From a virus: a stretch of DNA of 29,361 bases. The notes below the pieces were generated by a model. That model worked only from the letters and a program-made list of their open reading frames with translations, was not told the DNA's origin and made no database searches. A program made the translations under genes and the position numbers. The stretch covers positions 1 through 29,361 of IMG/VR virus record IMGVR_UViG_3300001352_000055. One strand, given 5' to 3'. Positions 1-6,358 of the stretch are shown piece by piece. The stretch's first letter is position 1. The number at the start of each line of letters is the position of its first letter.

Positions 1-76
1 TGTTGCGATGGCAGGGTACCGATGCTGATGCGTCCACCTCTCGAACAATTACGGAAGGACTTACGGAAAAAGCCAT
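1..76 (-). CDS. 18: Tail sheath protein gp18, N-terminal fragment (cut by window edge)
   Basis: Only the first 25 codons lie in the window. The start ATG (74-76) follows a good Shine-Dalgarno (AAGGAGAATAAT before the ATG) and an upstream late promoter at 141-148. The peptide begins MAFSVSPSVIVREVD, which fits the N-terminus of contractile tail sheath proteins (a short strand with a SPxVxVRE-type motif). Position directly downstream of gp17 is where T4 places gene 18. The sheath polymerises around the tail tube and contracts to drive it through the cell envelope. The last codons in this frame read SVPCHRN. Removing one base in the CCCTGCC stretch would instead give SVPAIAT, a more sheath-like continuation, so an indel close to the edge is possible. 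Identity rests on few residues plus position. Confidence 0.75.
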   Translation of the reverse strand, partial: MAFSVSPSVIVREVDASASVPCHRN

Positions 77-140
77 ATTATTCTCCTTTAATATTATCTA
101 ATAAAATCTTTTTTTTACTAATTTATAGTTATCACAGTTT

Positions 141-148
141 TATTTATA
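141..148 (-). promoter_or_regulatory. T4-type late promoter for tail sheath gene
   Basis: The minus strand reads TATAAATA, an exact match to the T4 late promoter -10 octamer recognised by the gp55/gp33 sigma system. It lies in the 85-base gap between the gp17 stop and the gp18 start, about 64 bases upstream of the ATG. The rest of this gap is AT-rich with no other obvious signal. Function is inferred from position and from recurrence of the same octamer in other gaps of the window. Confidence 0.65.
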
Positions 149-161
149 AAAGTTTCTATAT

Positions 162-1778
162 CTAAAAAACTCTATCAGGCCTATATTCAATCCATCCTGC
201 ATCATCTGCTAGTGGATCGCCTGTATCAATAAAGCCAAATGGCAATAATTCTTCATCAAGCTGTTCATTGGTTTTTTCTTTCAATGCCGCTAAGGTATTG
301 ATATCTGTTAATTCTCTAAAGAATCGTTGGTCAGATAACCATGCAAACAGTACTAAGGTCATTACCAAATCATCATGATGACCTGACTCTGCTTCGTAAG
401 AATTGCCTCTTTTACTAAAACGCGATAACTCCTGTATTGTGTTATAATCTTGTAATATTAACTGATTCTGCTCAATTAATAATTTCAATATTGAACAACC
501 TTTAGACTTTACACTTTTTGTTGTTCGTATTCCATGATCAGATCTCTTCCCTCCAAAATTTGATACTTGCTTCCCGGCTCGCCCGTGGTTTTCAGTAAAG
601 AGAAGATTTTCATAGCCGTAATCCATAAAGAGTATATCAGCAACTTGTTCGCCAATATCGTTAATTTCTATTAACACTGCACTCTCATTGTACATCAGCC
701 CTATTCTATATATAACGGAGGCAAAGTCTACAGGACTTATGGTATTATCCTTAAAAACACATACTTGTCTGTATGGCATCTCCGTCGTATCAATTATATT
801 AAACGCCGAATAATCAAGACCTTTACCTCTTGATACATCAACTACCATTACATAAGAACGATCTGGTTGAACAGCTTCGTACTGTGTAATGTTTTCGGCC
901 TCATGCACCGGCCTAGAAGGCGCAAGTTCTTTGAGTTTGGCACCGCTTATTAGTGTACCTGAGCTTCCTAAGAACTGACAGCAATATTCTTGTTCAAATT
1001 TTTCGTTATCAAAGTCTAAGGCTTCCATGGTTTCATCTTTCCACTTCTCGTCTCGACCTGGGACATCATACCATTGAACTTCAACAAATTCATAACCATT
1101 GGTACCTTCTTTAGCACCTTTACATGTTTTCCAAAAATGGTTTAATCCGTTTGGTGTTGATGTCATTAATAATTTTGTAGTTTTACCTGATGATATCGTT
1201 GGATATACTGAAGCAAAGAATTCATCAAAGCCTTCAATAAATGCAACCTCATCAAGGTATAGAAAGGAAATAGATTTACCACGAATGGCAGACGATGTTG
1301 TAGTACCTGCATAAATCTTACAACCATTTTCTAAAGTAATATTACCTTTATTCCATTCTTCAATACCTTGCTGAATCCATTTAGGCAACGCTTCATAGGC
1401 AAGCTGAACTCTTCCTAATACCTCTCGAGCTCCGTCACCTTTGTTTGCCAATATGGCTACAGTCTTGAATTCATTAAAGAGGATGTAGTGTAATATAACC
1501 GCTACTGCTGTTGTAGTTTTACCAGCCTGTCTTGATGTAAGTACTGCAACTCTTCTATTATCTGTAATCTTTTGTGTAATATCTTTTTGGTAATCATACA
1601 TATCCATTGGAATTAATCCATGGTCAACATGTACAATTTTAATATAATTTTCTGCAAAGTAAATTGGATCTTCAGCACACTTCATATATTCTTTAAGAAG
1701 CTCAGGAGTCCATTCTATTTGTTCTCCAATCTTTTTAAGATGGGAATTACCTAGATAACCTTTATCAAAATTATGCAT
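162..1778 (-). CDS. 17: Terminase large subunit gp17 (packaging ATPase and nuclease)
   Basis: This is the DNA-packaging motor that docks on the portal, pumps concatemeric DNA into the prohead and cuts it. The N-terminal ATPase shows Walker A SRQAGKTT (residues 82-89, Lys87), Walker B ISFLYLDEVAF (170-180, Asp176 and catalytic Glu177) and the coupling motif TSTPNG (206-211). The C-terminal RNase H-like nuclease shows the expected acidic residues: Asp314 in VVDVS, Glu371 in LIEIND, and Asp469/Asp470 in HHDD. At 538 residues it is shorter than T4 gp17 (610) but contains every core motif, so it appears functional. Its start overlaps the end of the gp16 gene by 8 bases, which suggests translational coupling; an AAGG inside gp16 may serve as ribosome binding site. 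It ends with TAG just before the gp18 promoter. Confidence 0.97.
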   Translation of the reverse strand: MHNFDKGYLGNSHLKKIGEQIEWTPELLKEYMKCAEDPIYFAENYIKIVHVDHGLIPMDMYDYQKDITQKITDNRRVAVLTSRQAGKTTTAVAVILHYILFNEFKTVAILANKGDGAREVLGRVQLAYEALPKWIQQGIEEWNKGNITLENGCKIYAGTTTSSAIRGKSISFLYLDEVAFIEGFDEFFASVYPTISSGKTTKLLMTSTPNGLNHFWKTCKGAKEGTNGYEFVEVQWYDVPGRDEKWKDETMEALDFDNEKFEQEYCCQFLGSSGTLISGAKLKELAPSRPVHEAENITQYEAVQPDRSYVMVVDVSRGKGLDYSAFNIIDTTEMPYRQVCVFKDNTISPVDFASVIYRIGLMYNESAVLIEINDIGEQVADILFMDYGYENLLFTENHGRAGKQVSNFGGKRSDHGIRTTKSVKSKGCSILKLLIEQNQLILQDYNTIQELSRFSKRGNSYEAESGHHDDLVMTLVLFAWLSDQRFFRELTDINTLAALKEKTNEQLDEELLPFGFIDTGDPLADDAGWIEYRPDRVF

Positions 1779-2238
1779 CTGTATCTTTTTCGCCTTTAAT
1801 CATCTTAAGTAAATCTGAGGTTGAGACAATTAAATTATTATTAGTAACTTGTGTTTGACTTGATTGGTCTTCTTCTTTTGCATATCTTTTCTTTGTCGAC
1901 ATTTCAACATAATCTTTGTTTGCATCAAGTAACGTTTTCATTAATGTAGAGACAACTTCAAATGCTCGAGGAGATTCGGATTGTTTTGCGATCTCTGTCA
2001 TTTCACGTACTGCATCGTCGCCAAGATTAATAATATTCTCAATGTTAGCTTTTGCTAACTCAATATCTTTTAAATTCTCGGCAGCATTCTTTTCTAAAAC
2101 AGCAGGTGGTTGTATAACAGATTCTTGAGGTAGATTTTTTAATTCATCAACCGTATCAGTTACTACTTCACCTTCTTCCGCTTCTTCTAAGGGTCTCATG
2201 TTTAGTACCTGGGCAATTTTATCATCTTTATCTTTCAT
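1771..2238 (-). CDS. 16: Terminase small subunit gp16
   Basis: This 155-residue acidic, largely helical protein is close in length to T4 gp16 (164) and lies immediately upstream of gp17, as in T4. The central region (about residues 55-120, NLKDIELAKANIENI through the helix ending in MSTKKRYA) fits the coiled-coil oligomerisation core of T4-type small terminases, which form rings and regulate gp17 nuclease and ATPase activity. The N-terminal quarter is acidic and probably disordered, and the C-terminus is polar and Lys-rich. The Shine-Dalgarno upstream of the ATG is weak, and a GATAAATA sequence lies only a few bases upstream, so the true transcript start probably lies further up. Assignment rests on size, composition and gene order more than on a diagnostic motif. 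Confidence 0.88.
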   Translation of the reverse strand: MKDKDDKIAQVLNMRPLEEAEEGEVVTDTVDELKNLPQESVIQPPAVLEKNAAENLKDIELAKANIENIINLGDDAVREMTEIAKQSESPRAFEVVSTLMKTLLDANKDYVEMSTKKRYAKEEDQSSQTQVTNNNLIVSTSDLLKMIKGEKDTDA

Positions 2239-2243
2239 ACTAT

Positions 2244-2251
2244 TATTTATC
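2244..2251 (-). promoter_or_regulatory. Late-promoter-like octamer upstream of gp16
   Basis: The minus strand reads GATAAATA, one mismatch from TATAAATA. It ends only about 6 bases before the gp16 ATG, too close for a normal leadered transcript of gp16, and it is part of a duplicated element (see 2244-2279). It may be a relic, or could drive gp17 and later genes. Confidence 0.25.
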
Positions 2252-2279
2252 CATTATCAGTCATCTTCTAATTGCCATC
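2244..2279 (-). pseudogene. Decayed copy of the cytidylyltransferase gene 3' end
   Basis: This 36-base segment matches the last codons plus downstream bases of the cytidylyltransferase gene (2606-2641, minus strand) at 29 of 36 positions. The intact copy encodes DGDWKMTEEG then stop. Here the same frame reads DGN, stop (TGG to TAG), KMTDNG, stop, followed by the same GATAAATA. The two copies flank the lipoprotein gene as direct repeats. This looks like a remnant of a duplication or of recombination that introduced the lipoprotein gene. The remainder of the 2239-2300 gap holds only a small GCCGGC palindrome. Confidence 0.5.
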
Positions 2280-2300
2280 CCTGGCCGGCTAACTCCTAAA

Positions 2301-2504
2301 CTATTTCGCTTCTTGTTTGTCTACACCAGCTTTATCAGCAACAGTTTTAATTGAACCGGACACTACGTCCAAAGTTCCAGTAGTCACTGCCGCGACATCT
2401 GAGGCTACTCCACCTACAATACCTTTAGATCCATCAATAACTGAATCTACAGTAGAGCAACCTGCTAAAGCGATAAACATGATAGCAATAAATGATGCTT
2501 TCAT
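2301..2504 (-). CDS. Small phage lipoprotein
   Basis: This 67-residue protein has a classic lipoprotein signal: a Lys at position 2, a hydrophobic stretch (FIAIMFIALA) and a lipobox LAGC with Cys16 as the predicted lipidation site, followed by Ser and Thr. The residue after Cys is not Asp, which favours outer-membrane sorting in Gram-negative hosts. The mature part is about 52 residues, rich in Gly, Val, Ala, Ser and Asp with a V/I-spaced pattern, and lacks the Pro-rich character of many outer-membrane spanins. A strong AGGAG precedes the ATG. It sits between gp15/cytidylyltransferase and gp16, where T4 has no gene, and is bracketed by imperfect direct repeats. Possible roles are superinfection exclusion or lysis; its overall look also resembles entericidin-like peptides. 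Function is not determined. Confidence 0.8.
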   Translation of the reverse strand: MKASFIAIMFIALAGCSTVDSVIDGSKGIVGGVASDVAAVTTGTLDVVSGSIKTVADKAGVDKQEAK

Positions 2505-2529
2505 ATTATTCTCCTATCTGTAATTCCGA

Positions 2530-2578
2530 AAGTGGTTCCCTAAGATACCGTCATCCACCTCTGCCGCCCGTACCACTT
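2530..2578 (-). other. Inverted repeat in the lipoprotein gene leader
   Basis: On the minus strand the 104-base gap upstream of the lipoprotein gene contains AAGTGGT paired with ACCACTT about 35 bases apart (plus positions 2572-2578 and 2530-2536). The loop is G-rich and noticeably more GC-rich than the surroundings. A 15-codon open frame starting MRIKWYG also runs through it. This could be a structured 5' leader. No known RNA family is recognised. Confidence 0.35.
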
Positions 2579-2605
2579 GATACGCATAGCCAAATCCCTT
2601 TTATG

Positions 2606-2613
2606 TATTTATC
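2606..2613 (-). promoter_or_regulatory. Late-promoter-like octamer upstream of lipoprotein gene
   Basis: The minus strand reads GATAAATA, overlapping the stop codon of the cytidylyltransferase gene and lying about 100 bases upstream of the lipoprotein ATG. One mismatch to the late promoter consensus. The same octamer is duplicated at 2244-2251 within a longer repeat. Confidence 0.35.
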
Positions 2614-3055
2614 CTTCTTCCGTCATTTTCCAATCGCCATCTTTATTTACCCAAGCACAACTCTTTCTTAAACTCGATGTGCTAAAACGATGGTCTCGCT
2701 TATTAAAGAATAATTCAACATCTCTCTTGCGACAAATATCTTTGCCTGTAAATTCCTTATCTCTATATTCTTCGCCTAGAATACGAACGTGAATTGTATA
2801 TAATTCTAATATATCTTCAAGATCTCTTTCTGTTGAATAAGGAATAATTTCATCAACATAACTTACTGCTTTAAGTTGAGTATATCTCTCAACAATAGTT
2901 TGGATAGGTTTATTCTTTTCTTTAGGTCGGTCAATAGCAGGATCCATTTGTAATCCTACCATTAAATAATCACATTGAGATTTTGCTTCTCTCAACATTT
3001 GAATATGCCCGGAGTGAAGCAAGTCAAAGCTGCTACATGTAAATCCAATTCTCAT
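2609..3055 (-). CDS. Cytidylyltransferase-like nucleotidyltransferase
   Basis: This 148-residue protein belongs to the HxGH nucleotidyltransferase superfamily of TagD/glycerol-3-phosphate cytidylyltransferase type. The CTP-binding HSGH signature is at His14-His17 in SSFDLLHSGH, and the second signature RFSTSSLR (123-130) fits the RxSTTxxxxR nucleotide-binding loop. A conserved W-rich C-terminus (DWKMTEEG) closes it. Such enzymes transfer CMP from CTP to an alcohol phosphate, making activated CDP-alcohols. The substrate cannot be read from sequence. It lies between gp15 and gp16 with its own AAGGA ribosome site and a 14-base gap from gp15, so it is probably co-transcribed with the neck genes. 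T4 lacks a gene here. A second, fused nucleotidyltransferase is encoded at 9440-10192. Confidence 0.88.
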   Translation of the reverse strand: MRIGFTCSSFDLLHSGHIQMLREAKSQCDYLMVGLQMDPAIDRPKEKNKPIQTIVERYTQLKAVSYVDEIIPYSTERDLEDILELYTIHVRILGEEYRDKEFTGKDICRKRDVELFFNKRDHRFSTSSLRKSCAWVNKDGDWKMTEEG

Positions 3056-3069
3056 AATAATAATTCCTT

Positions 3070-3927
3070 TTAACTGGGTTCAGTATCAGATGATGTTCCT
3101 ATGTAAGCCCAGTTGTCGTCAAACTCAATCAAACTATAATCTATTGTTTGTGTTATATCGGAGGTTGCTACATTATTTGCTGTAGAACCTGGTTGTCCTG
3201 TTTGATATACTTCAAACTCTGTATCAGCTGCTGTATCAGTTGCCAATCTTGCGTCAACAAATTTAATAACTGCCTTATCCTTCTCAGGTCCAAAGAACCA
3301 ACCTTTCATTGTAAAGTTAAGTGTATATAATATACTTCGTCTTGTTGTAAAAGCTTCTTCGTATAAATCTTCAGAAGTAACATCATTTAATATGAGAGGG
3401 ATATCTATTGCTTCTAATCCTGAAATAAGATTCACTGTACTCGTAAATTCAGGATTAAAGAATGGCAAGATTTGTTCTAAACATTTAACCGCATCTTCAT
3501 TATATTTTGCCATGATGTATAAACTGAATCCCATATTATATGGAGTTCCTGAATATACAAATCTTCTTCCACCGTTTTCTACGTCTACTGCTACCTTTCT
3601 TATTTTTCTTGTAGGTGAAACTTTTCTTTCAGCATCATATGTAAAACTTGTTAATTCAAAAGCCATACGAGGCAATGTCATTGCGAACGGTTGTCCTGCA
3701 GTTGGCTTTCCAAACGCGTCTTGTGTTGCTCCGCCCTGTAAGGTAGGATCTTGGTCAAGTCTTGCGAGTATCTTTTGATATGGTCCGTAAGATATAGGTA
3801 CTATCTGCCTCTGATTTAAAGTACCATCAGTAGTTGTTCTTCTAACTTCTAACTGATTAAAATATGTACCAAACAAAGCAACATATTTGCGAATCGTAGA
3901 ATTGTAAAAATAGTTTGCTATTGCCAT
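3070..3927 (-). CDS. 15: Tail completion / sheath stabiliser protein gp15
   Basis: This 285-residue protein is close in length to T4 gp15 (272) and sits between gp14 and gp16/17/18 as in T4. The N-terminus MAIANYFYNSTIRKYVALFG, followed by a basic RR segment, is typical of the marine T4-like gp15 family. gp15 caps the tail tube and sheath as a hexameric ring and connects the tail to the neck. The start ATG shares one base with the stop codon of gp14 (TAATG), indicating translational coupling. The C-terminal 30 residues are acidic and probably flexible. No truncation is evident. Confidence 0.93.
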   Translation of the reverse strand: MAIANYFYNSTIRKYVALFGTYFNQLEVRRTTTDGTLNQRQIVPISYGPYQKILARLDQDPTLQGGATQDAFGKPTAGQPFAMTLPRMAFELTSFTYDAERKVSPTRKIRKVAVDVENGGRRFVYSGTPYNMGFSLYIMAKYNEDAVKCLEQILPFFNPEFTSTVNLISGLEAIDIPLILNDVTSEDLYEEAFTTRRSILYTLNFTMKGWFFGPEKDKAVIKFVDARLATDTAADTEFEVYQTGQPGSTANNVATSDITQTIDYSLIEFDDNWAYIGTSSDTEPS

Positions 3928-4616
3928 TAGGTATCACTTATTGATATGTTTTCGCTAAACGGATCTACTTCTGAGAAATCAATAATACCATCTGCTTCAA
4001 TTTCAAAGTCGAGGTTGCTTGCGTTATCATCTGTTGAAGCCAATGCAGTAAGTGTTGCGTTATTTGCATCAACTATAATATCTGTGTTATAAGCAGCAAA
4101 GTAATTATCGATGTTAGCTCGACCAGTATTGAATCTTTGGTTTGCATATTCGATTAATTCACATTGCATATCATATACTTGAGTTTGTCCCATTTGATAA
4201 AATATGCTTTCATGTTCAACATATTTAATTTCAAACATCTTTTCATTTAGTGGGAAGTATATTAAATCGCCTTCTCTTGGACGAGTAAGTTCAACAACTT
4301 CTCGAGTCACGTGTCTTTCAAATGTTCTGTTGGCAACTGTAAGTGTTAATGTATCTCTTATTTGTAAACCAAACTTAGATAGGAAATCGCCTTCTCCTTC
4401 AAAACCTTCCATGCTTTTAACATAAGTTTCAAATTCAAAAGTTTCGTTATATTCTGGAAAGTCGTCTTCATTAAAAATGATATCACGACCTTTAATTGCT
4501 CTGCTAATATAAATTACATCAACACCATACTGCTTAATAGATTCTATTACCAAATCATCAATCAGTGACTGCTCTTGAACTTGAGAGTAATTATTAAAGA
4601 AAGTATTCGTGGCCAT
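3927..4616 (-). CDS. 14: Neck protein gp14
   Basis: This 229-residue protein (T4 gp14: 256) begins MATNTFFNNYSQVQEQ and contains the FEFETYVKSMEGFEGEGDFLSKFG region I recognise from gp14 of marine T4-like phages (quoted in parts: FETYVKSMEGFEGEG, about residues 62-76). gp14 forms the lower neck ring together with gp13, to which the tail binds after packaging. It starts 3 bases after the gp13 stop and ends overlapping the gp15 start, forming a tight gp13-gp14-gp15 operon. The C-terminal 50 residues are acidic (DADNNATLTAL onward) and less conserved in look. Confidence 0.92.
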   Translation of the reverse strand: MATNTFFNNYSQVQEQSLIDDLVIESIKQYGVDVIYISRAIKGRDIIFNEDDFPEYNETFEFETYVKSMEGFEGEGDFLSKFGLQIRDTLTLTVANRTFERHVTREVVELTRPREGDLIYFPLNEKMFEIKYVEHESIFYQMGQTQVYDMQCELIEYANQRFNTGRANIDNYFAAYNTDIIVDANNATLTALASTDDNASNLDFEIEADGIIDFSEVDPFSENISISDT

Positions 4617-4619
4617 TAC

Positions 4620-5363
4620 TTATCCGATATAATTGTACTGAAGAGGTTGTAGTTCGCCGATTGCTTCTTCTTCCATCAATCGTCTTTCTTCCTTTGCATC
4701 AGATAGTATTTGCTCTCCGTTAAATGCAACTCCACCTACAAGTTGCATGCCTGTAAATTTAGTTAGGTTTGAACCCCATTGTTCTTTGACTAAAGTAGCA
4801 GCATAATTCTGTAACCAACGATCAGACCATACATCACTGTAAGTATCACCGTCAATAACATCATACGCTTCAATAATAATATATTCACCGACAGGCATTG
4901 TATCCATTCCTGCATCTATGTGTAATCTATTTACATGTTTATTATAACGAATCATTGGTTTGCCAACAAGCATCTCTTGTAAGAATTCTAAATGTTGCAT
5001 TGACATATAATAATTTGTGATATTATAACCAGTAATATCTTCAAGATTATTTAAAACAAATTGATACTGAACATTAAAGATTCCACCACCTGTAGAAATA
5101 CTTGATTGCATATTAAAAATACCAGAAATACCAAGTATCGTTGTAGGTAGTGCTATATAACCATTATCTTTATCAGTTTGAGTAATCTGATGTTTCATAT
5201 AAACAAGCTGACTTCCGTTGTAATGATAATCTCTCCAGAAATCTATAGCTTCATCAAGACGATCATCGATTTGTTCATCTGACACATTAATATCAATGAC
5301 AGGTGCACCCAGCTTGCGGAGTACCCAGTCCTTGAATTGTTGTCTTGTTGTCGGTTGTGCCAT
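4620..5363 (-). CDS. 13: Neck protein gp13
   Basis: This 247-residue protein starts MAQPTTRQQFKDWVLRKLG and continues with DEQIDDRLDEAIDFWRDYHY (about residues 29-48), a segment typical of gp13 of T4-like phages of marine bacteria. T4 gp13 is longer (309). It contributes to the connector ring that seals the filled head below the portal. It is the first of the coupled gp13-14-15 set. A late-promoter-like AATAAATA lies about 25 bases upstream (5388-5395), and an AGAG serves as a weak ribosome site. The gene follows the adhesin-like block, marking the border between the variable and conserved regions. Confidence 0.92.
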   Translation of the reverse strand: MAQPTTRQQFKDWVLRKLGAPVIDINVSDEQIDDRLDEAIDFWRDYHYNGSQLVYMKHQITQTDKDNGYIALPTTILGISGIFNMQSSISTGGGIFNVQYQFVLNNLEDITGYNITNYYMSMQHLEFLQEMLVGKPMIRYNKHVNRLHIDAGMDTMPVGEYIIIEAYDVIDGDTYSDVWSDRWLQNYAATLVKEQWGSNLTKFTGMQLVGGVAFNGEQILSDAKEERRLMEEEAIGELQPLQYNYIG

Positions 5364-5387
5364 TGTCTTAATCTCTTTTGTTTATAT

Positions 5388-5395
5388 TATTTATT
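5388..5395 (-). promoter_or_regulatory. Candidate late promoter for gp13-gp14-gp15
   Basis: The minus strand reads AATAAATA, one mismatch from TATAAATA, in the 41-base gap between the upstream adhesin-like gene and gp13. Spacing to the ATG (about 25 bases) fits a short leader. Function inferred. Confidence 0.4.
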
Positions 5396-5404
5396 CGGTA
5401 TACT

Positions 5405-6346
5405 CTATAAAGATATAACCGTAGTTGCCGAAAAACGAAAGTCTTTTACCTTTGTGTCACTTACACCACTTGCTCTTGCCCATAATTCTATAGATCCTGT
5501 AAATATGTAAGTGGCATTTCCAGAAGAACTACTTGCGATGTTTGGAACTTGATTTATTACTACAGGTATGCCGGTACTTAAATTACTTGTTATCCACCCA
5601 GTGTCATAACTATTAACTGCATCAACGTTACTACCATTCATGGTTCGTAGAGGAGCAATGTTACCTGCTTGAGCACTTGCTGTGTCAACAGTCATTTTCA
5701 TTTTTATGCCTGTAATAGTTCCACTTGTAGTATTATTTCCATACACCCATAATCCTGGATTGCTTTGAGTTAATCCATAATATACAGTATTTGTGGTTGT
5801 GCTAAACTGAGAACCTTTTGTGTATGTTAATCCATCAGAGCCGGTCACAGACGATTGTCCAAAATATATTAAAGCCGTAAAGACAAGAACGCTATTCCAT
5901 CTAACATCTAATCTTGTTTCTGGTATTCCTTCACCATCAATATAGTCTGTCTCTCTCCATTCGTAAGAACCTACAGAACCACTGTTGGCTGTCTCAGTTC
6001 CAGTTTGGTCGTTATATGTTGTTTGCGCATTACTTGTTGAGTTAGGTCCTCTTGCGTAAGCATAGTCAAAACGAGTAGCACCAGAACCAGTTCCAGTTGC
6101 TTGACTATCATCAGTAGCAATTAATCTTAATCCTTGAGTGCCGCTAACATAATATTTTAAACCGAATCTTGTCTTGGCATTAGCTGAAGAACCACCATTA
6201 ACAACTTGGTTATGAACAAATCCTGATCCTTCGTTTAAGTCTGCTACAAGGTTTGTTATTACATTACTAGTAATACCTGCACTACCACCGCCAGTTCCAC
6301 CGGTATCTGTTGTGCCTGCTATTGTATTAAATGTATGACTTGGCAT
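5405..6346 (-). CDS. Putative virion adhesin/structural protein, Gly/Ser/Thr-rich
   Basis: This 313-residue protein has no family I can name with confidence. The N-terminus is low complexity (TDTGGTGGGSAGITS, residues 13-27), and the body is Gly, Ser, Thr and Asn-rich with regularly spaced aromatics, the composition of beta-rich fibre or adhesin domains. Its last 30 residues (IELWARASGVSDTKVKDFRF) match IECWARKSGYEDTKVATWRF in the neighbouring Hint-bearing protein, placed directly before that protein's Hint domain. The two genes therefore share a C-terminal module, and this one lacks the Hint extension. No signal peptide is present, as expected for a cytoplasmically assembled virion protein. 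AAGGA precedes the ATG, 12 bases after the upstream gene. Role as host-recognition or decoration protein is inference. Confidence 0.7.
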   Translation of the reverse strand: MPSHTFNTIAGTTDTGGTGGGSAGITSNVITNLVADLNEGSGFVHNQVVNGGSSANAKTRFGLKYYVSGTQGLRLIATDDSQATGTGSGATRFDYAYARGPNSTSNAQTTYNDQTGTETANSGSVGSYEWRETDYIDGEGIPETRLDVRWNSVLVFTALIYFGQSSVTGSDGLTYTKGSQFSTTTNTVYYGLTQSNPGLWVYGNNTTSGTITGIKMKMTVDTASAQAGNIAPLRTMNGSNVDAVNSYDTGWITSNLSTGIPVVINQVPNIASSSSGNATYIFTGSIELWARASGVSDTKVKDFRFSATTVISL

Positions 6347-6358
6347 CTTTTATTTCCT

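Noticed and set aside
3392-3778. Plus-strand open frame of 128 codons
   Set aside because: It lies fully antisense to gp15, a well supported gene, with no neighbouring plus-strand genes and no ribosome site.
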